A stretch of DNA of 64,000 nt, taken from contig NZ_KB903229.1 in NCBI RefSeq assembly GCF_000379625.1, positions 352,247 to 416,246 on the forward strand. Direction: 5' to 3'. Shown one piece after another: positions 49,310 through 57,727 of the stretch. Each line of letters starts with the position of its first letter. Within the stretch, counting starts at the first letter, position 1. This DNA comes from Actinomycetospora chiangmaiensis DSM 45062. Lineage in GTDB: Bacteria; Actinomycetota; Actinomycetes; Mycobacteriales; Pseudonocardiaceae. The translations under genes and the position numbers were made by a program. A model generated the notes under the pieces. The model worked only from the letters and a program-made list of their open reading frames with translations, did not search any database and was not told where the DNA came from.

Positions 49310-51343
49310 ATGGCCGCTCCGCTCTCCGTCCCCCCGTCGACGTCCGACGTGTCGCCCGCCGTGGTCGACGCCGTGCGGCACTCGCTCGACGGTCGCTGGG
49401 CCTGGCTGCGCGACGAGATCCGCGGCCGTGAGGACTTCGCCGACCTGCACGTCGAACCCGGGACCGACGCCGAGACCCACCGGCAGCGCGTCTGGGAGAT
49501 GCTCGGGCAGCTCGCCGCCGACGGCCACGCCGTGCACGGGTTCCCCACCGCGGTGGGTGGCCGCGGCGACATCGGCGGCTCGGTCGTGTCCTTCGAGATG
49601 CTCGCGTTCGCGGACCTGTCGCTGCAGGTCAAGAGCGGCGTGCAGTGGGGTCTGTTCGGCGGTGCCATCCAGGCCCTCGGCAGCCCCGAGCAGCAGGCGC
49701 GCTACCTGCCGTCGGTGATGGACCTGTCGCTGCCCGGCTGCTTCGGGATGACCGAGACCGGCCACGGGTCCGACGTGCAGTCGGTGCACACCACCGCCAC
49801 GTACGACCCGGCCACCGAGGAGTTCGTGGTCGACACGCCGACCGAGTCGGCGAAGAAGGACTACATCGGCAACGCCGCGCGCGACGGCCGCATGGCGGCG
49901 GTGTTCGTCCAGCTCTGGTCCGCCCCCACCGGCGAGGCCCCGGTACGGCACGGCGTGCACGCCGTCCTCGTCCCGCTGCGCGACGAGGAGGGCAACGTCC
50001 TGCCCGGCGTCGAGATCACCGACGACGGCCACAAGGAGGGCCTCAACGGCGTGGACAACGGGCGCCTGGCCTTCCACGGCGTCCGGGTGCCCCGCGAGAA
50101 CCTCCTCGACCGCTACGGCTCCGTCAACGCCGACGGCACCTACTCGAGCTCGATCGAGAGCGAGAACCGCCGCTTCTTCACGATGCTCGGCGCGCTGGTC
50201 CGCGGCCGCATCAGCGTCTCCGGCTCGGCCGTCGGCGCCGCGCAGCTCGCCCTGACCATCGCGATCCGCTACGCCGAGGCCCGCCGGCAGTTCGCGGCCC
50301 CGGGCGGCGACGGCGAGATCGTGATCCTCGACTACCTCGCCCACCAGCGGAAGCTGTTCCCGCTGCTGGCCCGCACCTACGCCCTGCGGTTCGCCCAGAA
50401 CGAGCTCGTCGAGATGCTCCACGACATCCAGACCGAGCGGGAAGCCGGCGGCTCGGTCGACGAGAACCGTCAGCGCGAGCTCGAGTCGCGGGCCGCGGGC
50501 ATCAAGGCGCTGTCCACCTGGAACGCCACCGAGGTCATCCAGGTCTGCCGCGAGGCGTGCGGGGGGCAGGGTTACCTCTCGGAGAACCGGCTCGGCACGC
50601 TGCGCGCGGACACCGACGTGTTCACCACGTTCGAGGGCGACAACACGGTCCTGCTGCAGCTCGTCGCCAAGGGCCTGATCTCGGGCTACGCCGACGACTT
50701 CGGCAACCTCGACACCCTCGGCACCATCCGCTTCGTCGCCGACCAGGTGCTCGACACCGTCGCCGAGCGCACCTCGCTGCACCAGCTCGCCGAGCGGCTG
50801 CGCGGCGCGGCGACCGGCGGGGACGACGAGGAGCTCCTCGACTCGTCGTGGCAGATCAAGCTGCTCGACGACCGCGAGCAGCACACCCTCGACGGGCTGG
50901 TCCGCCGGCTGCGGCCGGCGCGCGGCAAGGGCGTCACGCCGGACAAGGCGTTCGCCATCTTTAACCGCGCCCAGGACCACCTGCTGCACTCCGCCCGGTC
51001 GCACCTCGACGGGCTCGTCCTCGACGCGTTCAACCGGGCGTGCGAGGCCCAGACCGACCCGACGGCCCGGCAGCTGATGCGGTCGGTGTGCGACCTCTAC
51101 GCGCTGAGCGTCGTCGAGCAGGACAAGGGCTGGTTCCTCGAGCACGGCCGGATCTCCGCCGGGCGGTCCAAGGCCGTGACCTCCGAGATCAACAAGCTGT
51201 GCCACACCCTGCGGCCCCACGCGCGGGCGCTCGTCGACGGGTTCGGCATCCCGGAGAGCTGGATCGACGCGCCCATCGCGACCGGCGCGGAGAACCGTCG
51301 GCAGGACGAGGCCATCGCGCACACGGCGTCGCTCGGGGCGTGA
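49310..51343 (+). CDS. Acyl-CoA dehydrogenase of the acyl-CoA oxidase (ACOX) type
   Basis: The 677-residue flavoenzyme is longer than normal acyl-CoA dehydrogenases and matches the oxidase layout. The FAD-binding motif GCFGMTETGHGSDVQSVHTTATYDPATEEFVVDTP precedes the IGNAARDGRMAAVFVQL strand. The catalytic segment is CREACGGQGYLSENRLGTLRADTDVFTTFEGDNTVLLQLVAKGL, and a C-terminal ACOX-like helical domain is present. Plant and peroxisomal acyl-CoA oxidases share the TTFEGDN motif. It desaturates acyl-CoA to trans-2-enoyl-CoA, with O2 or an electron-transfer protein as acceptor. GGAGG precedes ATG 49310. It faces the thiolase operon across the TetR gene and shares its operator sequence. Confidence 0.9.
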   Translation: MAAPLSVPPSTSDVSPAVVDAVRHSLDGRWAWLRDEIRGREDFADLHVEPGTDAETHRQRVWEMLGQLAADGHAVHGFPTAVGGRGDIGGSVVSFEMLAFADLSLQVKSGVQWGLFGGAIQALGSPEQQARYLPSVMDLSLPGCFGMTETGHGSDVQSVHTTATYDPATEEFVVDTPTESAKKDYIGNAARDGRMAAVFVQLWSAPTGEAPVRHGVHAVLVPLRDEEGNVLPGVEITDDGHKEGLNGVDNGRLAFHGVRVPRENLLDRYGSVNADGTYSSSIESENRRFFTMLGALVRGRISVSGSAVGAAQLALTIAIRYAEARRQFAAPGGDGEIVILDYLAHQRKLFPLLARTYALRFAQNELVEMLHDIQTEREAGGSVDENRQRELESRAAGIKALSTWNATEVIQVCREACGGQGYLSENRLGTLRADTDVFTTFEGDNTVLLQLVAKGLISGYADDFGNLDTLGTIRFVADQVLDTVAERTSLHQLAERLRGAATGGDDEELLDSSWQIKLLDDREQHTLDGLVRRLRPARGKGVTPDKAFAIFNRAQDHLLHSARSHLDGLVLDAFNRACEAQTDPTARQLMRSVCDLYALSVVEQDKGWFLEHGRISAGRSKAVTSEINKLCHTLRPHARALVDGFGIPESWIDAPIATGAENRRQDEAIAHTASLGA

Positions 51344-51483
51344 GCCCGCGGGGAGTCGCCGCACCACCCCGGACGATCCGGACCGGTGGGTGGTGGCTCC
51401 CTCGACGGCGCGGATGGCGGTGTGAATCCGGACGCGGCGGGTAGAAGGTGGGCAACCGGCTCCGACCCGAGAGGACACCCGAC

Positions 51484-51951
51484 GTGACCGAGCCCTACCC
51501 GCAACAGGGCCAGTGGGACACCGGCACCGCCACCCCGCCGCCGAAGCCGCGCAACGGCATGGGCGCGGCAGCGCTGGTGTTCGGCATCCTGGGCCTGCTG
51601 ACCTGCTGGTGGCTGCCGGTCATCGGCTTCCTGTTCGGGCTGCTCGCCGTCATCTTCGGCGTCATCGGCCGCGGGCGGGTCCGCAAGCAGCAGGCGACCA
51701 ACGGCGGCGTCGCGCTCACCGGCCTGCTGCTCGGCCTCCTGTCCGTGATCGTCAACATCATCCTGATGGTCGTCGTCGGTGTCGGGCTCTTCGCCTTCTT
51801 CCAGTCGGGCGGCGGCAACACGCTCGGGCAGTTCCAGCAGTGCATCTCCCAGGCGCAGTCCCAGCCGAACCCGGCGGCGGTCCAGCAGGCCGCCCAGCAG
51901 TGCGCCGACCAGTTCAACCAGCAGCTGCCGAACCTCGGCGGCGGGCAGTAA
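51484..51951 (+). CDS. Small membrane protein, DUF4190-like
   Basis: The 155-residue protein has a Pro/Gln-rich cytoplasmic N-terminus and two long hydrophobic segments (GAAALVFGILGLLTCWWLPVIGFLFGLLAVIFGVIG and GLLLGLLSVIVNIILMVVVGVGLFAFF). A Gln/Asn-rich extracytoplasmic tail with two cysteines ends the protein. The glycine pattern between helices (GRGRVRKQQATNGGVALTGLLLG) is that of DUF4190-type proteins of unknown function. The GTG at 51484 has GAGAGGA upstream. It is followed by a terminator hairpin. Confidence 0.75.
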   Translation: MTEPYPQQGQWDTGTATPPPKPRNGMGAAALVFGILGLLTCWWLPVIGFLFGLLAVIFGVIGRGRVRKQQATNGGVALTGLLLGLLSVIVNIILMVVVGVGLFAFFQSGGGNTLGQFQQCISQAQSQPNPAAVQQAAQQCADQFNQQLPNLGGGQ

Positions 51952-51967
51952 TCCCGGTTCACGACGA

Positions 51968-51999
51968 CGGGCCCCGGCACCTGATGGTGCCGGGGCCCG
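51968..51999 (+). terminator. Terminator hairpin after the small membrane protein
   Basis: CGGGCCCCGGCACC and its exact complement form a perfect 14-bp stem with a TGAT loop, 17 bases after the stop. The following 52000-52185 stretch contains no gene that I can support. Confidence 0.8.
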
Positions 52000-52185
52000 C
52001 TGCGTCCGTGGGGTGTCCGAGCCGGGCGATGAGCCGCCTCGCGGCGCGTGGCACACCAGGGCTTCAGCCGAACGATCGTCCCTGGCGGCTCTTATTATTG
52101 AGACCCGGGGGCACATGGCGCCCGGCCCGGACACCCGATCCAACCACGCCCCGCGGCCCGATGTTCCCGCCCCGGACGGATAATC

Positions 52186-53406
52186 TCAGCCGGCGGGGAC
52201 CACCGCGAGACCGTCGGCCACCGCCCGCAGCGGCTTCGCGGACGGGACGTTCACGACGGCGAGCGGTCCCCCGACCGGGCGACGGACCATCTGCGTCGAC
52301 CCGCCGCCGTCGAGCGCGACGGCCTGCGGGATGCCGAGGTCGGTGACCAGCCGCCCGAGCTCGGCGAGCGTGGCGCCCACGCTGGCCTCCTGGCGGCCGT
52401 CCACGGCGATCAGCCACAACGTGCGGCCGTCGCCGGAGAGGCCGACCGCCGTGCGCGGCGCCCGCTCGGTGGTCTGCAGTCCCGGCCAGGGCGCGCCGTC
52501 GCGGACGAGGGCGAGCGCCCCCAGTGCGGTGCGCAGCGGCGGGGTGTCGGGTGCGACGGCGGTCCAGCGGCTGTCGACCGGGTCGCCGGGACGCAGGGCC
52601 CGCAGCGACGCCGCGGCCGCGTCCCGGGCGACCAGGGCGACCTCGTCGGCGGGCACCGCGGTGGTGCCGACCGCGCCGACGGCCACCGCCTTCCCCGCCC
52701 GGACCCGCACCTCGACCGCCTCCCCGGCGCAGGGTGCCTTCACGTCGGTGTCCGAGCCGCAGACGGTGCGCGCGCGGGTCGTGCCGCCCCAGGCCGGGGT
52801 GAAGGCCGCGATCCCGCCGACCGGGACGGCGTAGAGGTTGAGGCCGGCCAGGGGGAGTTCCCGGCCGCCGAACCGCACCGAGCCGGAGAACAGCACGCGC
52901 CCAATCCGCCCGACCCCCTGGGTGTCGATACCGATCACCGTGTCGGGGCTGGACCCCGGCGGGCCCGGCGGGGCCGGGCGTCGTCCGAGGGGCACCGCGG
53001 ACTTGACCAGGGCCTCGTTCTCGTACTCGACCCCCACCGACGCCCCCGTGCCGCCCTCGTCGAAGAAGTTCCCGTTGACGCCGCCGATGGCGCCGGCCCG
53101 CGCCGCGAGGTCCGGCACCGTGCCGACCGCGCTCACGACGGCGGGTCGCAGCAGCCGCATCGCGACGCGTCGGTTCGCGAGGTCGACCCGGATCAGGTGG
53201 CCGCGCACGCGGCCCGCGGCGGCCGTCGTCGTGAACTCGCGGTACTCGGTGCCGACGACGTCGCCGCCGCGCGGGGCGAGGAGCGCGTCGAGGATCCGGC
53301 CGGGCGGGGGAGGGGCGGGCGACGGCGGGGGTGGGGCGGCGAGCGCGGCCGGCGCGAGCACGACCCCTGCCGCCAGTACCGCCAGACCGACCCGACCAGC
53401 CGTCAT
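52186..53406 (-). CDS. Secreted phosphodiester glycosidase (NAGPA-like) domain protein
   Basis: The 406-residue protein has a signal peptide (TAGRVGLAVLAAGVVLAPAALAAP) and a proline-rich linker. It then shows the phosphodiester-glycosidase domain with its conserved motifs AIGGVNGNFFDEGG, RTAVGLSGDGRTLWLIAVDGRQ and AVALDGGGSTQMV. The last is the usual metal/substrate loop near the end of the fold. It has no membrane anchor, unlike the 43184-44587 protein. Predicted work on extracellular or envelope phosphodiester glycans is inferred from the family. It is divergent from the TerC gene. Confidence 0.85.
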   Translation of the reverse strand: MTAGRVGLAVLAAGVVLAPAALAAPPPPSPAPPPPGRILDALLAPRGGDVVGTEYREFTTTAAAGRVRGHLIRVDLANRRVAMRLLRPAVVSAVGTVPDLAARAGAIGGVNGNFFDEGGTGASVGVEYENEALVKSAVPLGRRPAPPGPPGSSPDTVIGIDTQGVGRIGRVLFSGSVRFGGRELPLAGLNLYAVPVGGIAAFTPAWGGTTRARTVCGSDTDVKAPCAGEAVEVRVRAGKAVAVGAVGTTAVPADEVALVARDAAAASLRALRPGDPVDSRWTAVAPDTPPLRTALGALALVRDGAPWPGLQTTERAPRTAVGLSGDGRTLWLIAVDGRQEASVGATLAELGRLVTDLGIPQAVALDGGGSTQMVRRPVGGPLAVVNVPSAKPLRAVADGLAVVPAG

Positions 53407-53590
53407 GACCCTCCCACCACCGTTCCGGAGCGGCAGCGTCGCCCGTGTGGGTCTGACGGAGGTGCGACGACGCGTGCGGGCCGGGAGAGTTCGCCGGGAC
53501 GGGTGGCGTGGGCGGGCTCACCGGGTAAAGGGAACTCAAAGACTTCCCCTGGCGTTGGACGGGGAGTTCATCAGCTGGAGGAGGCTGGAC

Positions 53591-54670
53591 GTGACCGTCC
53601 CGTTCTGGGTCTGGGCCGCGACGATCGGCGGCATCGTCGTCCTCGTGGGCGTCGACATCTGGCACGCGCGGTCGCCGCACGAGGTCGGCTTCCGCGAGGC
53701 CACCCTGTGGTCGGTCATCTACATCGCGGTGGCCCTCGCGTTCGGCGCCGGCCTCTGGGTCGTCATGGGCGCCCAGTCGGGCGTCGAGTACCTGTCCGGC
53801 TGGCTGGTCGAGAAGAGCCTGTCGGTCGACAACCTGTTCATCTTCGCGGTGATCCTCGCGCAGTTCGCGGTGCCGAAGCGCCACCAGCAGAAGGTGCTCC
53901 TCTGGGGCGTCGTCGGCGCGCTCGTGATGCGCGCGATCTTCATCCTCATCGGCGCCGCGGTGATCAACGCGGTCAGCTTCGCGTTCGTCGTCTTCGGGGC
54001 GTTCCTGCTCTACACCGCCTACGGCCTCGTCCGCTCGCACGGCGACGAGCCGAAGGACATGAGCGACAACGTCGCCGTGCGCCTGACCCGCAGGCTCGTG
54101 ACCGTCCACGAGGAGGACACGAAGCCGGGCGACGAGCACGACGGCCGGCTCTGGCGCACGGTCGGCGGGCGGCTCGGGGTCACCCCGCTGTTCATCACCG
54201 TCGCGGTGATCCTCTCGGTGGATCTGGTCTTCGCGCTCGACTCGATCCCCGCGATCTTCGGCATCACCCAGAACGCGTACATCGTGTTCACGGCCAACGC
54301 GTTCGCGCTGCTCGGCCTGCGCGCCCTGTACTTCCTGCTGGTGGGGCTGCTCGAGCGCCTGGTGCACCTCTCGTACGGCCTGGCGTTCATCCTCGCCTTC
54401 ATCGGCGTGAAGCTGGTCCTGCACTGGCTGCACGTCGACGTCGACGCGGCCATCCCGGAGGTGCCGACCTGGCTGTCTCTGACGGTGATCCTGGTGACCC
54501 TGACGGTCGTGACCATCACCAGCCTCCACGCGACGCGCGGGCTGCCGCCGAAGGCCGACGTCGACGCCACGTCGGCCGGCCCGGACGGCTCGACGGCCGC
54601 CACGAACGGGACCGATACGCACCACGACGCGACGACGGAGGAGCCGACCGACACCTCGCAGCGTCGCTGA
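53591..54670 (+). CDS. TerC family integral membrane protein (metal ion transporter/Alx-like)
   Basis: The 359-residue protein has about nine transmembrane helices and the TerC signatures EKSLSVDNLFIFAVILAQF and VDLVFALDSIPAIFGITQNAYIVFTANAFALLGLRALYFLL, with intramembrane Asp residues likely to bind Mn2+ or other cations. TerC/Alx proteins export manganese and help metallate exoenzymes. A hydrophilic His/Asp/Thr-rich tail of about 40 residues follows the last helix. GGAGGAGG precedes the GTG at 53591. I looked for a yybP-ykoY manganese riboswitch in the 184-bp spacer and saw none. Confidence 0.9.
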   Translation: MTVPFWVWAATIGGIVVLVGVDIWHARSPHEVGFREATLWSVIYIAVALAFGAGLWVVMGAQSGVEYLSGWLVEKSLSVDNLFIFAVILAQFAVPKRHQQKVLLWGVVGALVMRAIFILIGAAVINAVSFAFVVFGAFLLYTAYGLVRSHGDEPKDMSDNVAVRLTRRLVTVHEEDTKPGDEHDGRLWRTVGGRLGVTPLFITVAVILSVDLVFALDSIPAIFGITQNAYIVFTANAFALLGLRALYFLLVGLLERLVHLSYGLAFILAFIGVKLVLHWLHVDVDAAIPEVPTWLSLTVILVTLTVVTITSLHATRGLPPKADVDATSAGPDGSTAATNGTDTHHDATTEEPTDTSQRR

Positions 54671-54687
54671 CCACTCGCCGGCACCCC

Positions 54688-54735
54688 ACGAACGGGCCGT
54701 CCGTCACGATCGACCGTGACGGGCGGCCCGTTCGT
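54688..54735 (+). terminator. Terminator hairpin after TerC
   Basis: A 21-bp stem (54688-54708 with 54715-54735, one mismatch) encloses a 6-base loop, 18 bases after the terC stop. Confidence 0.8.
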
Positions 54736-54780
54736 CCGTCCGCCACCTCCCGGCAGCGCCGTCCGTGTCACCGTGGTCGG

Positions 54781-55263
54781 GTGACCCCACGTGCCGGACG
54801 AGACCGTGACGAGGCGGGACGAGCGCGCAACGCCCGCCCCCGCGACGCCGCCGGCCGGCCGCTCCCGCCGGGTGCGCCGGGCGTCGAGCGGGTGGACGAG
54901 GACGTCGTGCTGCCGCCCGACGAGGCGTTGCGCGAGGCCCAGCGCCTGCTCGACGGCGGGTTCCCCTTCCACGCCCACGAGGTGCTGGAGGGGGCGTGGA
55001 AGTCCGGGGCCGACGACGAGCGCGCGTTCTGGCAGGGCCTGGCCCAGCTCGCGGTGGGTCTCACGCACGCCCAGCGCGGCAACCGGCGGGGTGCGGTGTC
55101 GCTGCTGCGCCGCGGCGCGGAGAACCTCGGCGCCGGGGCGTCGGTGGCGGGCCGCCACAGTGTGGACGCCGAGGGCGTCGTCGCGTGGGCGCAGACCCGC
55201 GCGGACGCCGTCGAGGCGGGCGGGGAGCTCGCGACGGGGAGCCCGCCGCGCCTGGTGCGGTGA
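54781..55263 (+). CDS. DUF309 domain-containing protein
   Basis: The 160-residue protein begins with a basic segment (GRARNARPRDAAGRPLPPGAPGV). It then shows the DUF309 helical core: ALREAQRLLDGGFPFHAHEVLEGAWKSG, ERAFWQGLAQLAVGLTHAQRGNRRGAVSLLRRGAENL. The FHAHEVLE/W and GLAQLAVG motifs are invariant in this family of unknown function. The start is the GTG at 54781, directly before the conserved region. It is 70 bases upstream of the DJ-1/PfpI gene on the same strand. Confidence 0.85.
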   Translation: MTPRAGRDRDEAGRARNARPRDAAGRPLPPGAPGVERVDEDVVLPPDEALREAQRLLDGGFPFHAHEVLEGAWKSGADDERAFWQGLAQLAVGLTHAQRGNRRGAVSLLRRGAENLGAGASVAGRHSVDAEGVVAWAQTRADAVEAGGELATGSPPRLVR

Positions 55264-55333
55264 CCCGTTTCGCGCGCGGTCGGTCGTGGGCAACCCGTCG
55301 TCGGGAAAGACGATCTTCGATGGAGGAGCCCGA

Positions 55334-55873
55334 ATGGCGAACGAACTCTCCGGCAAGCGCGTCGCGATCCTCGCGGCGAGCGGCGTCGAGCAGGTCGAAC
55401 TGGAGCAGCCCCGCAAGGCCGCCGACGACGCGGGCGCGACGACCACCCTGATCTCGGTCGACACCGGTGAGATCCAGGCCATGAACGGCGACATCAACCC
55501 CGCCGACACCTTCGCGGTCGACGCGGCCATCGCCGACGTGTCGGCCGACGACTTCGACGCGCTGATCCTGCCGGGCGGCACGTGCAACCCGGACACGCTG
55601 CGCCAGAACGCCGACGTCATTGCCTTCGTGCAGGCCTTCGCGGGCGCGGGCAAGCCGATCGCCGCGATCTGCCACGCGCCGTGGACCCTCGTGGAGGCCG
55701 ACCTCGTGCGCGGCAAGCGCCTCACCTCGTTCCCGAGCGTGCGCACGGACATCCGCAACGCCGGCGGCACCGTCGTCGACGAGCAGGTCGTGGTGGACCA
55801 GGGCCTGATCACCAGCCGCAACCCCGACGACCTCGACGCGTTCTGCGCGACGCTGGTCAAGGAATTCGCCTGA
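55334..55873 (+). CDS. DJ-1/PfpI family protein (type 1 glutamine amidotransferase-like)
   Basis: The 179-residue protein of the PfpI/YhbO/HchA-like group has RVAILAASGVEQVELEQPRKAADDAG at the N-terminus, LILPGG with the cis-proline turn, and the nucleophile elbow AICHAPWTLVEADLVRG with catalytic Cys and adjacent His. Family members act as deglycases or glyoxalases, or in stress protection. GGAGGAG precedes ATG 55334. No partner gene indicates the substrate. Confidence 0.92.
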   Translation: MANELSGKRVAILAASGVEQVELEQPRKAADDAGATTTLISVDTGEIQAMNGDINPADTFAVDAAIADVSADDFDALILPGGTCNPDTLRQNADVIAFVQAFAGAGKPIAAICHAPWTLVEADLVRGKRLTSFPSVRTDIRNAGGTVVDEQVVVDQGLITSRNPDDLDAFCATLVKEFA

Positions 55874-55922
55874 GCGGACGTGGGGTCGCGGGCCGGGGCG
55901 CCACGCGCGGCATGATGCCCGC

Positions 55923-57260
55923 GTGACCGCTCCGGGCCTGTTCGACGAGATCCTCGCGCGGGGGGCCGTCCGCGCCGCGGTCGCCGACGACGCTTGGCTC
56001 GCCGCGCTGCTGGAGACGGAGGCCGCGCTCGCGGCCGCGTCCGCCGACGCCGGGCTGATCGATCCCCCGGTCGCCGAGACCGTCGGTCGCGCGTGCCGGC
56101 CGGGACGGGTGGACGCCGCGGCGGTCGCGACCCAGGCGGCGGCGTCCGGGAACCCGGTGGTCCCGCTGGTGGCCGCCCTGCGCGCGGCACTGCGGGCCGA
56201 CGGCGAGGACGAGGCGGCGGCCGCGGTGCACCGCGGGGCCACGAGCCAGGACGTCATGGACACGGCCTCGATGCTGGTCGCCGCGCGGGCGGTCGCGGTC
56301 GTGACAGCGGACCTCACCGCGGCGGCCGACGCCGCGGCGGCGCTCGCCGAGCGGCACCGCGACACCCCGGCCGCCGGCCGGACCCTCCTGCAGCAGGCCG
56401 CGCCGGTCACCGTCGGTCTCCGGGCCGCGGGGTGGGCCGCCGGTCTCGACGGCGCGGTCGCCGCGCTCCGCACGTGGCGCCCCGCGGTGCAGCTCGGCGG
56501 GGCGGTCGGGACGCTCGCGGCGTTCGCCGGCGACGGGCGGGCGGTGCGGGCGGCGTTCGCCCGCCGCCTCGGGCTCGACGAGCCGGTGCTCGCGTGGCAC
56601 ACCGAACGCGGGCGGGTCGCCGAGCTCGCCGGTGTCCTGGGTCGGGCGGGCGCGGCGGTCGGGTCGGTGGCGACCGACCTCGTCCTGCTGGCCCAGACCG
56701 AGGTCGCCGAGGTCCGCGAGGACGTGCCGGGCCGCGGCGGCTCCTCGACGCTGCCGCACAAGCGCAACCCGGTGGGCGCGGTGTCCGCCCGGGCGGCCGC
56801 CGTGGGGGTGCCGGGGCTGGTGGCCGCGGTGCTCACGGCCGCGTCGGGACACGAGTACGAGCGCGCCGCCGGGCCCTGGCACGCGGAGTGGGCGCCGCTG
56901 CGCGAGCTGCTCCGGACGGCCGGGTCCGGCTCGGCCTGGCTCGCCGACGCCCTGACCCACCTCGTGGTGGACCCGGCCGCGGTCCGCGCCTCGCTCGACA
57001 CCACCGGCGGACTCCTGCTCGCCGAGAACGTCACGACGGTGCTGCGGGGCCGGGTCGCGGACCCGAAGACGCTGGTCACGGATGCGGCCTCGACCTCCCT
57101 CGACACCGGCCGCCCCTTCGCCGAGGTGCTCGCCGAGGCCCTGGACGGCAGCGACGTCACCCCGGCGGAGATCGACGCCGCCCTCGACCCGGCGGCCCAC
57201 GTGGGCGAGTCGACGGCCCTCGTCGACGCCTTCCTCGCGTCACGGACGGAGTACCGATGA
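55923..57260 (+). CDS. pcaB: 3-carboxy-cis,cis-muconate cycloisomerase
   Basis: The 445-residue fumarase/aspartase-superfamily protein has RGATSQDVMDTA (conserved region 2) and the signature GRGGSSTLPHKRNPVGA with the catalytic loop. It also has TASGHEYERAAGPWHAEW, typical of PcaB rather than adenylosuccinate lyase. It lactonises the PcaGH product to 4-carboxymuconolactone. The frame overlaps pcaC by four bases, and pcaBC stand alone here, about 43 kb from pcaHG-pobA. The start is the GTG at 55923. It is alanine-rich at the N-terminus but otherwise full length. Confidence 0.94.
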   Translation: MTAPGLFDEILARGAVRAAVADDAWLAALLETEAALAAASADAGLIDPPVAETVGRACRPGRVDAAAVATQAAASGNPVVPLVAALRAALRADGEDEAAAAVHRGATSQDVMDTASMLVAARAVAVVTADLTAAADAAAALAERHRDTPAAGRTLLQQAAPVTVGLRAAGWAAGLDGAVAALRTWRPAVQLGGAVGTLAAFAGDGRAVRAAFARRLGLDEPVLAWHTERGRVAELAGVLGRAGAAVGSVATDLVLLAQTEVAEVREDVPGRGGSSTLPHKRNPVGAVSARAAAVGVPGLVAAVLTAASGHEYERAAGPWHAEWAPLRELLRTAGSGSAWLADALTHLVVDPAAVRASLDTTGGLLLAENVTTVLRGRVADPKTLVTDAASTSLDTGRPFAEVLAEALDGSDVTPAEIDAALDPAAHVGESTALVDAFLASRTEYR

Positions 57261-57637
57261 GCAGTGACCTCGATCCCGCCGGCCTCGCCACCCGCCGTGA
57301 GGTGCTCGGCGACGAGCACGTCGACCGGGCCATCGCGAACACCGACGAGACCACGGCGGAGTTCCAGGCGTTCATCACCCGGTACGCCTGGGACGGCATC
57401 TGGAACCGGCCCGGCCTGGACCGGCGGCAGCGCAGCATCGTCACGCTCTCGGTCCTGGCCGCCCTCCACCACGACGGCGAGCTCGGGATGCACGTGCGCG
57501 CGGCCCTGCGCAACGGGCTGACGCGGGAGGAGATCCGCGAGGTGCTGCTGCAGGTCGGGGTCTACGCGGGCGTCCCCGCGGCCAACCGGGCGTTCGGGGT
57601 GGCCCAGAAGGTGCTGGCGGAGATCCCGGAGGACTGA
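57257..57637 (+). CDS. pcaC: 4-carboxymuconolactone decarboxylase
   Basis: The 126-residue member of the CMD/AhpD fold has the PcaC-type sequence RREVLGDEHVDRAIANTDETTAEFQAFITRYAWDGIWNRPGLDRRQRSIVTLSVLAALHHDGELGMHVRAALRNGLTREEI, here without the redox CxxC of AhpD. It decarboxylates the PcaB product to beta-ketoadipate enol-lactone. ATGA overlap with pcaB shows translational coupling. PcaD and the later CoA-transferase and thiolase steps are not in this window, and no PcaL (PcaD-PcaC fusion) is seen. Confidence 0.94.
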   Translation: MSSDLDPAGLATRREVLGDEHVDRAIANTDETTAEFQAFITRYAWDGIWNRPGLDRRQRSIVTLSVLAALHHDGELGMHVRAALRNGLTREEIREVLLQVGVYAGVPAANRAFGVAQKVLAEIPED

Positions 57638-57727
57638 CCGGCGTCCGCGGGTGGTGCTCCCGGCGCGGGACCCCGGGGGTGCCCGATACCGTGGGCGCCT
57701 GGCGGTGGTGCGGTCGAGGGGACGAGG

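Noticed and set aside
52000-52185. Possible tRNA or small RNA in the spacer between the small membrane protein and the NAGPA-like gene
   Set aside because: No cloverleaf, T-loop GGTTCRA box or other RNA signature is seen; the only structure is the terminator just before it.
53407-53590. yybP-ykoY manganese riboswitch before the TerC gene
   Set aside because: The conserved internal-loop sequences of that riboswitch and a following terminator are not visible in the spacer.
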